From: Candidatus Omnitrophota bacterium
GTDB taxonomy: Bacteria > Omnitrophota > Gorgyraeia > Aquiviventales > Aquiviventaceae
Assembly (NCBI GenBank): GCA_016180605.1
Contig: JACPAW010000070.1
Location: forward strand, 1 to 26,250
Reading direction: 5' to 3'
Length of the DNA stretch: 26,250 nucleotides
The translations under genes were made by a program, and so were the position numbers. Shown here piece by piece: positions 1 through 8,183 of this stretch. Below the pieces are notes generated by a model, which was given only the letters and a program-made list of their open reading frames with translations, ran no database searches and was not told the DNA's origin. Every line of letters begins with the position of its first letter. Within the stretch, counting starts at the first letter, position 1.

Positions 1-1180
1 TGTCCTTAAGAATAGCGATACCGGGAAGCACCTTACCCTCCAAGAATTCCAACGATGCACCGCCACCGGTTGAAATGTGGCTCATTTTCTGTGCGAGTTT
101 CAGTTGCTGTACACACGCAGCGGTATCTCCGCCACCGATAACCGTCGTCGCTTTCAATCCCGCAAGCGCTTCCGCAATGCGTCGACTTCCTTCGCAGAAC
201 CGGAGTTGCTCAAATACCCCTACGGGCCCATTCCAGACAACCGTTTTGGCATCGGAGAGCGCTTGAGTGAAAGTCTGAATGGTTCCAGGACCGATATCCA
301 CACCCATCCAACCTTCCAGGATATCGGCGGAGTCGATTCTCTTGACTTCACTTCCAGCATCCAATGACTGTGTGACCACATGATCTAAGGGAAGCAGCAC
401 CTGGACCTTCCGGGCAGAGGCAAGATTTAAAATTTCCCGGGCCAACCCGACCTTATCCGCTTCTAACTTGGAGGAGCCGATCGATCTGCCCTGTGCCTTC
501 AAGAAAGTATATGCCATGCCGCCGCCGATTAAGACTTTATCCACTTTTTCTAAAAGTTTTCTGAGCACACCGATTTTATCCGAAACCTTCGCTCCTCCTA
601 AAATCGCCACATAAGGATGCTCGGGGTTTGTCAATACAGAACCAAGATAGCGGATTTCCTTCTCCATCAGGAATCCCGCCACTGCCAGAAGGTGCCCAGC
701 CGCTCCCTCAGTAGAAGCATGGGCCCGGTGCGCTGTCCCGAAAGCGTCATTGACATAAATCTGGCCAAGGCGTGCTAAAGCGGCGGCAAAAGCAGGATCG
801 TTCTTTTCCTCTTCGGCATAGAACCGAAGGTTTTCCAGCAGTGCCACCTGCCCTGGCCGCAAGGCCTGCACGCGGGACTCGATTTCTGCGCCGATTGAAT
901 CCGGCAGGAATACCACTTCTTGGCGCAATAACTCTCCTAATCTCCTGGCGACAACCGCAAGGGACAATGAGGCTATTTTTTTGCCATCGGGACGGCCCAG
1001 GTGGCTCATTAAGACAATCGCGGCACCCTGATCCAAGCAATAACGAATCGTTGGCAAGCTTTCGCGGATGCGCGTATCATCGGTAATCGTACCGCTGGCC
1101 TTATCCAAAGGGACGTTGAAATCCACCCGGATCAAAACCCGCTTTCCACTGATAGAAATGTCTTTTACGGTCTGTTTCAT
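1..1180 (-). CDS. pgk: Phosphoglycerate kinase (3' end cut by window edge)
   Basis: This is the cytosolic glycolytic kinase that transfers phosphate from 1,3-bisphosphoglycerate to ADP. Translation from the ATG at 1178-1180 begins MKQTVKDISISGKRVLIRVD and continues FNVPLD, which is the N-terminal PGK signature. Further family blocks follow: MSHLGRPDGK, LLENLRFYAEEEKND, VNDAFGTAHRAHAS, AILGGAKVSDKIGV, WNGPVGVFE and, near the end, GGGDTAAC and STGGGASLEFLEGK. The reading frame stays open to base 1 and ends LPGIAILKD. About 393 residues are visible, and since PGKs normally end within a residue or two of this sequence, almost nothing is missing. It lies 9 bases downstream of the gap stop codon, the usual gap-pgk operon order, so the two are almost certainly co-transcribed. 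Confidence 0.97.
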   Translation of the reverse strand, partial: MKQTVKDISISGKRVLIRVDFNVPLDKASGTITDDTRIRESLPTIRYCLDQGAAIVLMSHLGRPDGKKIASLSLAVVARRLGELLRQEVVFLPDSIGAEIESRVQALRPGQVALLENLRFYAEEEKNDPAFAAALARLGQIYVNDAFGTAHRAHASTEGAAGHLLAVAGFLMEKEIRYLGSVLTNPEHPYVAILGGAKVSDKIGVLRKLLEKVDKVLIGGGMAYTFLKAQGRSIGSSKLEADKVGLAREILNLASARKVQVLLPLDHVVTQSLDAGSEVKRIDSADILEGWMGVDIGPGTIQTFTQALSDAKTVVWNGPVGVFEQLRFCEGSRRIAEALAGLKATTVIGGGDTAACVQQLKLAQKMSHISTGGGASLEFLEGKVLPGIAILKD

Positions 1181-1189
1181 TCTAAGAAC

Positions 1190-2242
1190 CTATGCGTGCA
1201 CTGCCGCAGCCTTTGCGGTTGAAGCGAAACCCCCAAGGCCTTTTTGAACCATGAATTCAATCAAGTCCACCACACGGTTGGAATAGCCCCACTCATTATC
1301 GTACCAACCAAAGGCCTTAACCAGATGCTTATCGATTACGGCGGTCATGGTGGCATCGAATATGCAGGAATGGGGGTTGCCGTTGAAATCCTTGGAAACC
1401 AAAGGTTCGGTGCAGTATTGCAGAATCCTCTTCATGGGTCCTTCGGAAGCTGCCTTGAAGATCCCGTTTACTTCTTCAATCGTCGTTGCTTTTTCCACTT
1501 GGCAGGAAAGATCCACGATCGAAACATTCGGCGTTGGAACCCGGATCGATAACCCGTCGATCTTGCCTTTTAATTCCGGAAAGACCACTCCCACCGTTTT
1601 GGCAGCACCTGTGGTGCTTGGAATCATCGAGAGAGCTGCGGCTCGGGCCCGGCGCAGATCCTTGTGGGTTAAGTCGAGCAGCCGCTGGTCATTCGTGTAG
1701 GAATGGATGGTAGTCATGAAACCGCGCAGGATCGTAAACCGCTCATGGATCAGCTTTGCCATGGGGACGACACAGTTGGTGGTACAGGAAGCGTTTGAGA
1801 CCACATGATGCTTGGCAGGATCGTAAGATTTATCGTTGACCCCCATGACGATGGTGATGTCTTCGTTCTTCGCTGGCGCAGTAATGACTACTTTTTTGAC
1901 TCCGCGGGTTAAATGTGCGGCGGCTTTCTCTTTATCCGTAAAAGCCCCGGTTGACTCAATCACCAAATCCACCCCCACCTGGTCCCATGGGATTTCCGCC
2001 GGGCTTTTGCCGGTAAAAAGCTTCAAAGCCTTTCCATTAACGCTGATCGTATCTTGCCCGGCTGCCACATCCGCTTGAAAAGGCCCTAAGATAGAGTCGT
2101 ATTTCAAAAGATGGGCCAGGGTTTGAGGCGGAGTGGGAAGATCGTTCAGAGCAACAAACTCCAGTCCCGGGCGATTCAAAGCAGCCCGAAGGACATTGCG
2201 TCCAATGCGACCGAAACCGTTAATGCCGATACGAATAGCCAT
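1190..2242 (-). CDS. gap: Glyceraldehyde-3-phosphate dehydrogenase, type I
   Basis: The enzyme oxidises glyceraldehyde-3-phosphate to 1,3-bisphosphoglycerate in glycolysis, feeding the adjacent pgk product. The protein has 350 residues. It opens MAIRIGINGFGRIGRNVLRA, the NAD-binding Rossmann motif. ALNDL at 31-35 carries the acidic residue that usually goes with NAD preference. The active site SNASCTTNC places the catalytic Cys at residue 153. The C-terminal WYDNEWGYSNRVVDL block is intact. The frame stays open further upstream to 2425, but that extension overlaps the galT paralogue's tail and resembles no GAPDH; the ATG at 2242 sits behind a near-perfect Shine-Dalgarno. The tail is slightly longer than usual and Ala-rich. 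Confidence 0.97.
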   Translation of the reverse strand: MAIRIGINGFGRIGRNVLRAALNRPGLEFVALNDLPTPPQTLAHLLKYDSILGPFQADVAAGQDTISVNGKALKLFTGKSPAEIPWDQVGVDLVIESTGAFTDKEKAAAHLTRGVKKVVITAPAKNEDITIVMGVNDKSYDPAKHHVVSNASCTTNCVVPMAKLIHERFTILRGFMTTIHSYTNDQRLLDLTHKDLRRARAAALSMIPSTTGAAKTVGVVFPELKGKIDGLSIRVPTPNVSIVDLSCQVEKATTIEEVNGIFKAASEGPMKRILQYCTEPLVSKDFNGNPHSCIFDATMTAVIDKHLVKAFGWYDNEWGYSNRVVDLIEFMVQKGLGGFASTAKAAAVHA

Positions 2243-2247
2243 CTGGT

Positions 2248-2254
2248 CCTCCTT
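2248..2254 (-). promoter_or_regulatory. Strong ribosome binding site of gap
   Basis: On the minus strand AAGGAGG lies 5 bases before the ATG at 2242. It fixes the start of gap and excludes the longer upstream frame. It is one of the strongest Shine-Dalgarno sequences in the window, consistent with a highly expressed glycolytic enzyme. Confidence 0.85.
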
Positions 2255-2267
2255 GATATATAAATAA

Positions 2268-3272
2268 TTATACGGGTAATGCCGTCTCGCGCAGCAACTT
2301 GGCAGCCAACTCCGGTGGTGTGGGATTGATGTAAAATCCGGTTCCCCACTCGAAGCCGGCGGTCCGGGTGAGCTTAGGGATAAATTCCAAATGCCAATGG
2401 TATTCTTCCCGTTGATGTATTTCAATGGGTGCCGTGTGAATGATGAAATTGTACGAAGGGTCCTGAAGGACCACGCGCAGGCGAAGGAGCACTTCCTTAA
2501 GAATCCGGGAGAAGTCGGCTATTTGTTCCGGCTGAATTTGCGCAAAATCCCCATGGTGGTCTTTAGGCAAGATCCATAATTCAAATGGGAAACTCGACAT
2601 AAACGGACAGAAGGCAACGAAAGACCGGTTTTCACAAACCATGCGCTCCTCATCCTGCAGCTCCTGCCGGACCATATCGCAGTAAGCGCACCGGTCTCGG
2701 AATTCAAAGTAGCGCTGAGATCCCCGCAGCTCTTCCTGCACCCGCTTTGGGATGATGGGTAAAGCGATCAGCTGCGAGTGCGTGTGTTCCAAGGAGGCAC
2801 CCGCCGACAAACCATAGTTCTTGAAAATCAGGGTGTATTTGAGCCGCTTATCGCCCCTTAAATCGAGGGAACGCATTTTAAAAGCACGGATAATGTCCAC
2901 TAGTTCCTCTTGCTTTAAGTCGGCCATCTGACGGTTATGATCCGGCGTTTCGATGATCACCTCGTGGGCTCCCACACCGTTGCACAGATCAAAGACGCCA
3001 ATACCCCGCCTGCCCAGCTCCCCTTCGATGCGGAGTGCCGGGAACTTGTTGGAAACAACGCGCAGCTGCCATCCCGGTCCATTGACGGAAGAATCTTGAG
3101 GGCGCACGGCGTGGATTTCGGGAGGCGTCATCGATTCGTTGCCGTAACAGAAAGGACATTTGCTGGCACTTTGCGGATGGGTTTCTTTCTCAAACTCCGC
3201 AATACTGGCGGGCTCATCCGTATCGATGATATTCCAACGTCCCATAATCGGATCTCGTCGTAGCTCAGACAT
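2268..3272 (-). CDS. galT: Galactose-1-phosphate uridylyltransferase family protein, canonical active site
   Basis: This HIT-superfamily nucleotidyltransferase of 334 residues would exchange UMP between UDP-glucose and a hexose-1-phosphate (Leloir pathway), or act on a related sugar phosphate. It starts MSELRRDPIMGRWNIID, typical of the family. CPFC at 39-42 and CAYC at 195-198 look like metal sites. The active site is EHTHSQL with His163, His165 and Gln167, where the second His is the nucleophile by family analogy. The C-terminal half has FELWILPK, YHWHLEFIPKL and FEWGTGFYINPTPPE. It lies 25 bases upstream of gap, and a second family member follows at 3384-4448. The true substrate cannot be read from sequence; ADP- or UDP-linked sugars are both possible. 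Confidence 0.9.
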   Translation of the reverse strand: MSELRRDPIMGRWNIIDTDEPASIAEFEKETHPQSASKCPFCYGNESMTPPEIHAVRPQDSSVNGPGWQLRVVSNKFPALRIEGELGRRGIGVFDLCNGVGAHEVIIETPDHNRQMADLKQEELVDIIRAFKMRSLDLRGDKRLKYTLIFKNYGLSAGASLEHTHSQLIALPIIPKRVQEELRGSQRYFEFRDRCAYCDMVRQELQDEERMVCENRSFVAFCPFMSSFPFELWILPKDHHGDFAQIQPEQIADFSRILKEVLLRLRVVLQDPSYNFIIHTAPIEIHQREEYHWHLEFIPKLTRTAGFEWGTGFYINPTPPELAAKLLRETALPV

Positions 3273-3296
3273 GACTATTACTCACACGAAAGCCTT

Positions 3297-3359
3297 GGGG
3301 CAAGGGACGTGGGACGTGGGACAAAAAACATGTCCCATGTCCCATGGCCCCTGTCCTAA
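3297..3359 (-). repeat. Heptamer inverted-repeat element, site A
   Basis: Nine consecutive heptamers in register fill the gap between the two galT genes. The plus strand reads GGGGCAA, two GGGACGT, GGGACAA, then an A-rich AAAACAT, then two GTCCCAT, GGCCCCT and GTCCTAA. The G-rich and C-rich arms are complementary and would fold around the A-rich loop. There is no T-run after the stem on the transcribed strand, so it is not a standard Rho-independent terminator. The right arm (3332-3359) matches 9122-9149 at 27 of 28 bases. Confidence 0.88.
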
Positions 3360-3383
3360 AAGCATCACTCCTCCAATTTCGCA

Positions 3384-4448
3384 TTAGTGCGTGGGAATAA
3401 CGACTGGCTCGGCACTTATCACCGCTTCCCGCAAATACTTGGCCGACTCCTCCGGCGGTGTGGGGTTGATATAGAACCCGCTTCCCCATTCAAACCCGGC
3501 CACGCGGGTTAGGCGGGGAATAAGCTCGATGTGCCAGTGATAGTCCTCTTCGATTGTTTTCCAGTAGCCTACCTTGGAGTGCTGCTTGCGGAAAGGAGCC
3601 GTATGCAAAAGACAGTTATACGGAGGGTCATCGAGAACGGACTTCAATCGGCTTAAGACCTGCTTGAACATTCCAGCAAGATCATCCAATTCCTTAGGGG
3701 AAGTCTTGGAAAAATCGCTCTCATGCCGCTTCGGGATAATCCATAGCTCAAACGGAAAACGTGCCGCAAATGGGCATAACGCCACAAAGCCGGGAGAATC
3801 CAGAACCACGCGGGCTTTTGCTTCTTGCTCCTGCGACAACAGATCGCACGTCAAACAGCGTTCCTTATCTTCAAAATAGCGGCGAGTCCCCACAAGCTCT
3901 TCCTTGACGCGCAGAGGAACGACCGGCGTTGCAATTAACTGAGAGCGGCTATGCGGAATTTGTCCCGCACCGGCGATTGTCCCATAATTTTTGAACCAGA
4001 GCGCATATCGAAAACGAGGATCCTTTTCCAAATCAGAAATGCGGGTCATGGTGGCACCGAGTGCAGAACGAATTTGCTCAACCGGCAGGTCCGCCATATT
4101 GGCGATATGAACGGGTGTTTCCACGATGACTTCATGCGCCCCTATCCCGTTCATCACATCGTACATGCCCTTCCCACGGCGGTTCAATTGCCCTTCAATG
4201 CGCAATACAGGCTTAATACTAGGAATCACCCGGACGCTCCATCCGGGCTGGTTTTCGGTGGAACCATTGTTGTGGCGGACCGCCAGGATTTCTTTGGGGG
4301 TATGGGATTCGCGACCTTCGCAAAAGGGGCATTCCTCAGCAGGCATCTGCTCATGATGCGGGCTGATAAAATCAATCGGCCGCTTGGCGCGCTCCGTTGC
4401 GATGATCACCCATCGTCCAATCAGCGGATCTTTTCGAAGCTCAGGCAT
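3384..4448 (-). CDS. GalT paralogue with Arg at the nucleophilic His position
   Basis: This 354-residue paralogue of the gene at 2268-3272 starts MPELRKDPLIGRWVIIATER and shares the family blocks: CPFC near residue 40, CLTC in the middle, FELWIIPKRH, YHWHIELIPRL and FEWGSGFYINPTPPE. The active-site stretch reads IPHSRSQLIATP, aligned with EHTHSQLIALP of the neighbour. The first His and the Gln are kept, but the second, normally nucleophilic, His is Arg. The codon is CGC, one base from the His codon CAC (bases 3943-3945). Nothing else looks decayed, so the protein is probably made. It may have a different chemistry, a regulatory role, or be an inactive partner of its neighbour. A short insert (SKVGYWKTIEED) before YHWH explains most of the extra length. 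Confidence 0.85.
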   Translation of the reverse strand: MPELRKDPLIGRWVIIATERAKRPIDFISPHHEQMPAEECPFCEGRESHTPKEILAVRHNNGSTENQPGWSVRVIPSIKPVLRIEGQLNRRGKGMYDVMNGIGAHEVIVETPVHIANMADLPVEQIRSALGATMTRISDLEKDPRFRYALWFKNYGTIAGAGQIPHSRSQLIATPVVPLRVKEELVGTRRYFEDKERCLTCDLLSQEQEAKARVVLDSPGFVALCPFAARFPFELWIIPKRHESDFSKTSPKELDDLAGMFKQVLSRLKSVLDDPPYNCLLHTAPFRKQHSKVGYWKTIEEDYHWHIELIPRLTRVAGFEWGSGFYINPTPPEESAKYLREAVISAEPVVIPTH

Positions 4449-4459
4449 GTGTCACGGAT

Positions 4460-4501
4460 CAGCACACAGCAATCAGCACACAGCACTCGGCACTCAGAAA
4501 A
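4460..4501 (-). repeat. CAGCACA heptamer array, site B
   Basis: Six heptamers in perfect register on the plus strand: CAGCACA, CAGCAAT, CAGCACA, CAGCACT, CGGCACT, CAGAAAA. They lie between the fmt stop codon and the second galT gene. Unlike most sites in the window, only one arm is present here; its complement class occurs at 6106-6168 and 13085-13116. Confidence 0.8.
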
Positions 4502-4539
4502 TTATTCATTAGAGGCGTGGTGATTGGTTGTCACCATTT

Positions 4540-5494
4540 TTATGGGTCAAATCGGTCGCCAACTTTCAGTTGATGACCAGCAAGAAAATCCCGGACGCTC
4601 ATTCGACGACTCCCTGCAAGCTGCAACTCCGTAATTCTCACGACCTCCGTGCCAGCTGCCACAAGCAATCCTTCGGGTTCCAATGCAATGACGGTACCCG
4701 GGGCCTCTTTCCTGGCTTCCGATCGATTTTCCACAGAAGCCCTCCAGATTTTAAGAAGCTTTCCCTGCCAATGGGTGCTACTACCGGGCCAGGGCTTAAG
4801 AGCTCTTATCTGACGGACAATTTCTTCTGCCGACTTCGACCAGAGGATCTGTCCCTGCTCCTTGGTCAACTTCGGAGCCAGGCTGGCCTGGGCTTCATCC
4901 TGGGGTCTTCCCTGGATCACACCCGCTGTAATTCCATCCAATGCCTGCAAAAGTTCTTCGGCTCCCAAGCGGGCTAACCGTTCGCTTAAGGCATCCGCGC
5001 ATTCACCCGGATCAATAGGAACAGTCTTTTGCCGCAAAACCTCGCCAGCATCCAGCCGATCATTGAGCCGAAAAATAGTCACCCCTGTCTTCGCATCGCC
5101 TTTGAGCAGCGCCCAGGCAATGGGTGCCGAACCGCGGTAAGCCGGCAAAAGCGAAGGATGCACCCCGATCATCCCATAAGGGACAGCCTTCAAAAGCGCA
5201 GCTCCAATGATCTGTCCGAAATCCACCACCACTCCAATATCCGCTTTTGCGGTTCTCACCAGCTCTTCATCCGGACGCCGGGGCTGGACCAATGGGATTC
5301 CGACGCCGGGGCTGGACCAATGGGATTCCGAAACGCCCCGCGCTCTCTTTAACCGGTGAAGCACCCCGTATCAATCCTCGGCCTTGCGGCCGATCAGGCT
5401 GTGTGACGCATAATATAGGCCGATAAGAAGAACTGGCGAGACGTTCTAGAATGGCAACGGCAAAGGAACCCGTCCCAAAGAAAATCACGCGCAT
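4540..5494 (-). pseudogene. fmt: Methionyl-tRNA formyltransferase, frameshifted by a 28-bp tandem duplication
   Basis: Fmt formylates initiator Met-tRNA using 10-formyl-THF. The start MRVIFFGTGSFAVAILERLA (ATG at 5494) overlaps the end of def by 10 bases, and the first frame runs to GIPLVQPRR before ending RNPIGPAPASG. The second frame resumes exactly at GIPLVQPRRPDEELVRTAK and carries HPSLLPAYRGSAPI, GDAKTGVTIFRL and the C-terminal tRNA-binding domain to the stop at 4540. A 28-bp unit is present twice at the junction (5274-5329). Removing one copy gives an uninterrupted 308-residue protein, a normal Fmt length. In addition, the block that is usually INVHPSLLP reads IGVHPSLLP, with Gly (codon GGG) in place of the catalytic Asn, while the His is kept. 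The gene may be a pseudogene, phase-variable, or an assembly error in one short repeat. Confidence 0.85.
5274..5329 (-). repeat. 28-bp perfect tandem duplication inside fmt
   Basis: Bases 5274-5301 and 5302-5329 are identical 28-mers, with two further matching bases beyond. The duplicated segment encodes GIPLVQPRR and neighbours, around residues 56-65 of Fmt. Because 28 is not a multiple of three, the second copy shifts the frame. Confidence 0.97.
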
Positions 5495-5985
5495 GCATGC
5501 GTCATCTGTCTTCGCGTTCGAACCCAAGGCCGGCGAAACCAAGGCAGCCGATCGATGAACAATCGTCCTTGCAAGTGATCCCACTCATGTTGCAGAACAA
5601 TGGCTAGAAGCCCTTCCACTTCCATTGCAACGTTGCGACCGGATGCATCGAAACCACGGATGCGTATATGGCTGCTGCGCCAAACCCTCTCCCAGATATC
5701 CGGCAGGCTTAAACAACCCTCTACAATTCTCGCCCTACCCTTGATGGGCTCCAAGACCGGATTGATCCACACCAGTTCCTGGCCGCGCTTTTGGGAGGGG
5801 TTGGCCACGAACATCTGCACATCCAAACCAATCTGCGGTGCTGCAAGACCGATCCCATCATTCGCATACATGGTATCGATCAAATCTTTCGACAGCTTCC
5901 GGGTTGCCTCCGAAAACTCCTTTACAGGAAGCGCCTTCTTGCGCAACACAGGATGAGGTGCGATACACAGGCAGCGAATGCCCAT
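5485..5985 (-). CDS. def: Peptide deformylase
   Basis: This metalloenzyme removes the N-formyl group from nascent proteins. The 166-residue product shows all three family motifs: GIGLAAPQIG, EGCLSLP (metal-binding Cys) and QHEWDHLQGRLFID (HExxH with two metal-binding His). The N-terminus MGIRCLCIAPHPVLRKKALPV matches the usual start of the family. The frame stays open upstream to 6084, but that stretch is translated heptamer repeat rich in Cys and Val, so the ATG at 5985 is preferred. The end overlaps the start of fmt. Its partner fmt is broken while def looks intact, which is odd because deformylase has little to do if formylation is lost. Confidence 0.95.
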   Translation of the reverse strand: MGIRCLCIAPHPVLRKKALPVKEFSEATRKLSKDLIDTMYANDGIGLAAPQIGLDVQMFVANPSQKRGQELVWINPVLEPIKGRARIVEGCLSLPDIWERVWRSSHIRIRGFDASGRNVAMEVEGLLAIVLQHEWDHLQGRLFIDRLPWFRRPWVRTRRQMTHACA

Positions 5986-6043
5986 TGATGTCTCGCAAAT
6001 TAATTCTTTGTATTGTAACAGGATGCCGACGAAATGCAATGGA

Positions 6044-6168
6044 ACACAGCAAGCCAAGCACACAGCCGCCAGCACACAGCACACAGTAAAAATTCCTGTC
6101 CTAATCTGTGTGCTGTGTGCTGGATACTGTGTGCTCAGTCTGTTTGCTGTCTGCTGTGTGCTGTTTGC
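6044..6168 (-). repeat. AGCACAC / CTGTGTG heptamer inverted repeat, site C
   Basis: The gap between priA and def holds a left arm of AGCACAC-type heptamers (6057-6086, with ACACAGC at 6044) and a right arm of CTGTGTG-type heptamers (6106-6140), continuing in a shifted register as TGTTTGC, TGTCTGC, TGTGTGC, TGTTTGC (6141-6168). The arms are complementary around an AT-rich loop at 6087-6105. The stretch 6113-6137 recurs at 13092-13116 with one mismatch. Confidence 0.85.
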
Positions 6169-6192
6169 TAGGGTCTCGGATGTCTGAAGTCT

Positions 6193-8172
6193 CTACAGGG
6201 GATCCACATCGATGCGGACGTGCACTCCATGGTAGGTGCGGTTGGGGCCTAATACGCGTTTTAAAACCGGGGCCACCGGTTTTAAAGTAATAGACTTAAG
6301 CAGGATGCAGGAGCGGTACACCTTCCGAAGGCGCGGGATTCGATGGGGTACCGGTCCTAAAAGATGCACTCCGCGCTTAAACAAGCCGCGCAATTCCTCC
6401 GCCAATCGGGATGCTGCGGATTCCACTCGGGACTTCGATTGAGACGCCAGTGTCATTTCCACCAGTCGAGAAAATGGGGGCAGATGCAACTGACGGCGCA
6501 TTTGGATCTCCTCTGCATAGAACTTCTCATAATCATGCTTGGCTGCCGCTTGAATGGCATAATGATGCGGGCAATAGGTTTGGATCACGACACGCCCTGG
6601 CGAAGGCCCGCGCCCTGCCCTTCCTGCCATCTGTGTTAACAAATCAAACGTCCGCTCTCCGGAGCGGAAATCCGGAAGATTTAGCCCGGTATCCGCCGAT
6701 ACGACCCCTACCAAAGTCACTTCAGGAAAATCCAGCCCCTTGGCGATCATCTGAGTGCCAACCAACAGCCCGACCTGACGGGTGCGCACGGCCTCGTACA
6801 ATTCGCGGTGGCTTTCTTTGCGCAGGGTCGTATCGCGGTCCATGCGCGCAATTGCCGCCTGCGGAAACAAACGGTGCAGCTCCGATTCCACGCGCTCCGT
6901 ACCCATGCCTCGCAGAAGCACGTAGCCTTTCTTGCATTGCTCGCAGAGCGCCTTCGGCGATGACTGGAAGTTGCAATAATGGCAGAGCATCTGCTGGCGA
7001 TCGGCGTGAAAAATAAGAGGCACCGCGCAACGCGCGCACCGAGTCACCGCCCCGCACCCTTTGCATTGCGCGACCCTCGCGAATCCCCGCCGGTTAAGAA
7101 GCAGCATTCCCTGTTCGCCGCGATCGACCACTTGCTGCAGCAAGCGTTCCAGCCGCGGGGAAAGCACCCCGATCCGGCGCTGGCCTAAGTGTAGGCGCAT
7201 ATCCACGATTTCAACCTCCGGCATGGGACGCTCAAAGATGCGCTGCGGCAGGTACACGAATCCTGCCGATCGCTTCTTGGCGGCATAGTAACTTTCAACC
7301 GAAGGAGTGGCACTGCCTAAAAGAACCACGGCCCCAATTTCGCGCGCGCGGGCAACGGCAACGTCGCGCGCATGATAGCGCGGCAAATCCTGTTGCTTAT
7401 AAGCCGTTTCATGCTCCTCATCGATGACCACCAACCCAAGTCGTGTGACCGGAGCAAAAACCGCTGATCGAGCGCCGACGACCACACACGGATTTTCCAT
7501 CATCCGCCGCCAGGAATCTGCGCGTGCGCGAATACTCATCCGGCTGTGCCAAACCATGACCCTTTCTCCAAAGCGCTTGCAGAACCGATCGACCGTCTGG
7601 GCGGTCAAGGCGATCTCCGGAATCAGGATGATCGCACTGCGCTTTTGCGATAAAGCATAAGAAGCAGCCTGCAAGTACAGTTCCGTTTTGCCGGAAGCGG
7701 TGACCCCGTGCACCAGAATCGTTTGGGAACGACCCTTGCTCATGGCATAGACAATCTTTTCCATGGCCTGCTTTTGGTGAGGGTTTAAGGAGAGCGGCTC
7801 TGGAGCCAGCACGAGGGATTCTGCGGACTCTGGCAGCAGAACAGGCTTCGAAGAAAATCGAAGGGCGCTCGGAACCATGACCGCCAGCGCCTCACCTAGA
7901 CTGCAGCAATAATATTCCGAAAGCCACACAGCCAACGGCCAGCGTTCATCCGCAATCACCGCGATCGGGTCTATCACTCGCCGGATGAGCTTGAGCTGCT
8001 GGATGGGGCTTTTGGAAACGAGGCTGACTACAAAGCCGATCCGTTCCCGCTTGCCGAAAGGAGCCAAGACGCGCATCCCGCGCTGGATGGAATTCTCCAA
8101 GGCGGCAGGAATAAGGTAATGAAAACTGCGTTCTAGCGGCAAATTAAAGACGACTTCCGCGATAGGAAACAT
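6193..8172 (-). CDS. priA: Primosomal protein N' (replication restart helicase PriA)
   Basis: PriA recognises stalled replication forks and reloads the replisome. The 659-residue protein opens with the 3' DNA-binding domain (FPIAEVVFNLPLERSFHYLIP, then VLAPFGKRERIGFVV near 35-49). The helicase core has Walker A GVTASGKTE at 156-164 and DEEH at 251-254. Later come LGSATPS, then eight Cys in four pairs (370/373, 379/382, 397/400, 410/413) forming the two zinc sites inserted in the helicase. LLVGTQMIAKGLDFP and QMAGRAGRG complete the second RecA lobe. It is somewhat shorter than E. coli PriA, as in many phyla. It lies between udg and def, a common bacterial order; both flanking gaps hold heptamer repeats. 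Confidence 0.97.
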   Translation of the reverse strand: MFPIAEVVFNLPLERSFHYLIPAALENSIQRGMRVLAPFGKRERIGFVVSLVSKSPIQQLKLIRRVIDPIAVIADERWPLAVWLSEYYCCSLGEALAVMVPSALRFSSKPVLLPESAESLVLAPEPLSLNPHQKQAMEKIVYAMSKGRSQTILVHGVTASGKTELYLQAASYALSQKRSAIILIPEIALTAQTVDRFCKRFGERVMVWHSRMSIRARADSWRRMMENPCVVVGARSAVFAPVTRLGLVVIDEEHETAYKQQDLPRYHARDVAVARAREIGAVVLLGSATPSVESYYAAKKRSAGFVYLPQRIFERPMPEVEIVDMRLHLGQRRIGVLSPRLERLLQQVVDRGEQGMLLLNRRGFARVAQCKGCGAVTRCARCAVPLIFHADRQQMLCHYCNFQSSPKALCEQCKKGYVLLRGMGTERVESELHRLFPQAAIARMDRDTTLRKESHRELYEAVRTRQVGLLVGTQMIAKGLDFPEVTLVGVVSADTGLNLPDFRSGERTFDLLTQMAGRAGRGPSPGRVVIQTYCPHHYAIQAAAKHDYEKFYAEEIQMRRQLHLPPFSRLVEMTLASQSKSRVESAASRLAEELRGLFKRGVHLLGPVPHRIPRLRKVYRSCILLKSITLKPVAPVLKRVLGPNRTYHGVHVRIDVDPL

Positions 8173-8183
8173 CTTCTTACGCT

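Noticed and set aside
2243..2425. N-terminal extension of gap
   Set aside because: The extension overlaps the galT paralogue's coding sequence and has no GAPDH similarity, while a perfect ribosome binding site marks 2242.
4460..4501. CRISPR array
   Set aside because: The units are 7 bp with no spacers and no cas genes are present in the window.
3951..4523. 190-residue plus-strand frame opposite the second galT gene
   Set aside because: It is the antisense of a well-supported coding sequence and shows no recognisable family.
4518..4541. Plus-strand hairpin TGGTGA/TCACCA followed by a T-run, terminator-like
   Set aside because: No plus-strand gene ends upstream of it; on the transcribed minus strand there is no T-run after the stem.
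6108..6290. Cys-rich open frames running through the heptamer arrays (also near 5858-6187, 12938-13123 and 9027-9210)
   Set aside because: A 7-bp repeat reads in all three frames and gives open, low-complexity peptides; they have no family resemblance and no ribosome binding site.
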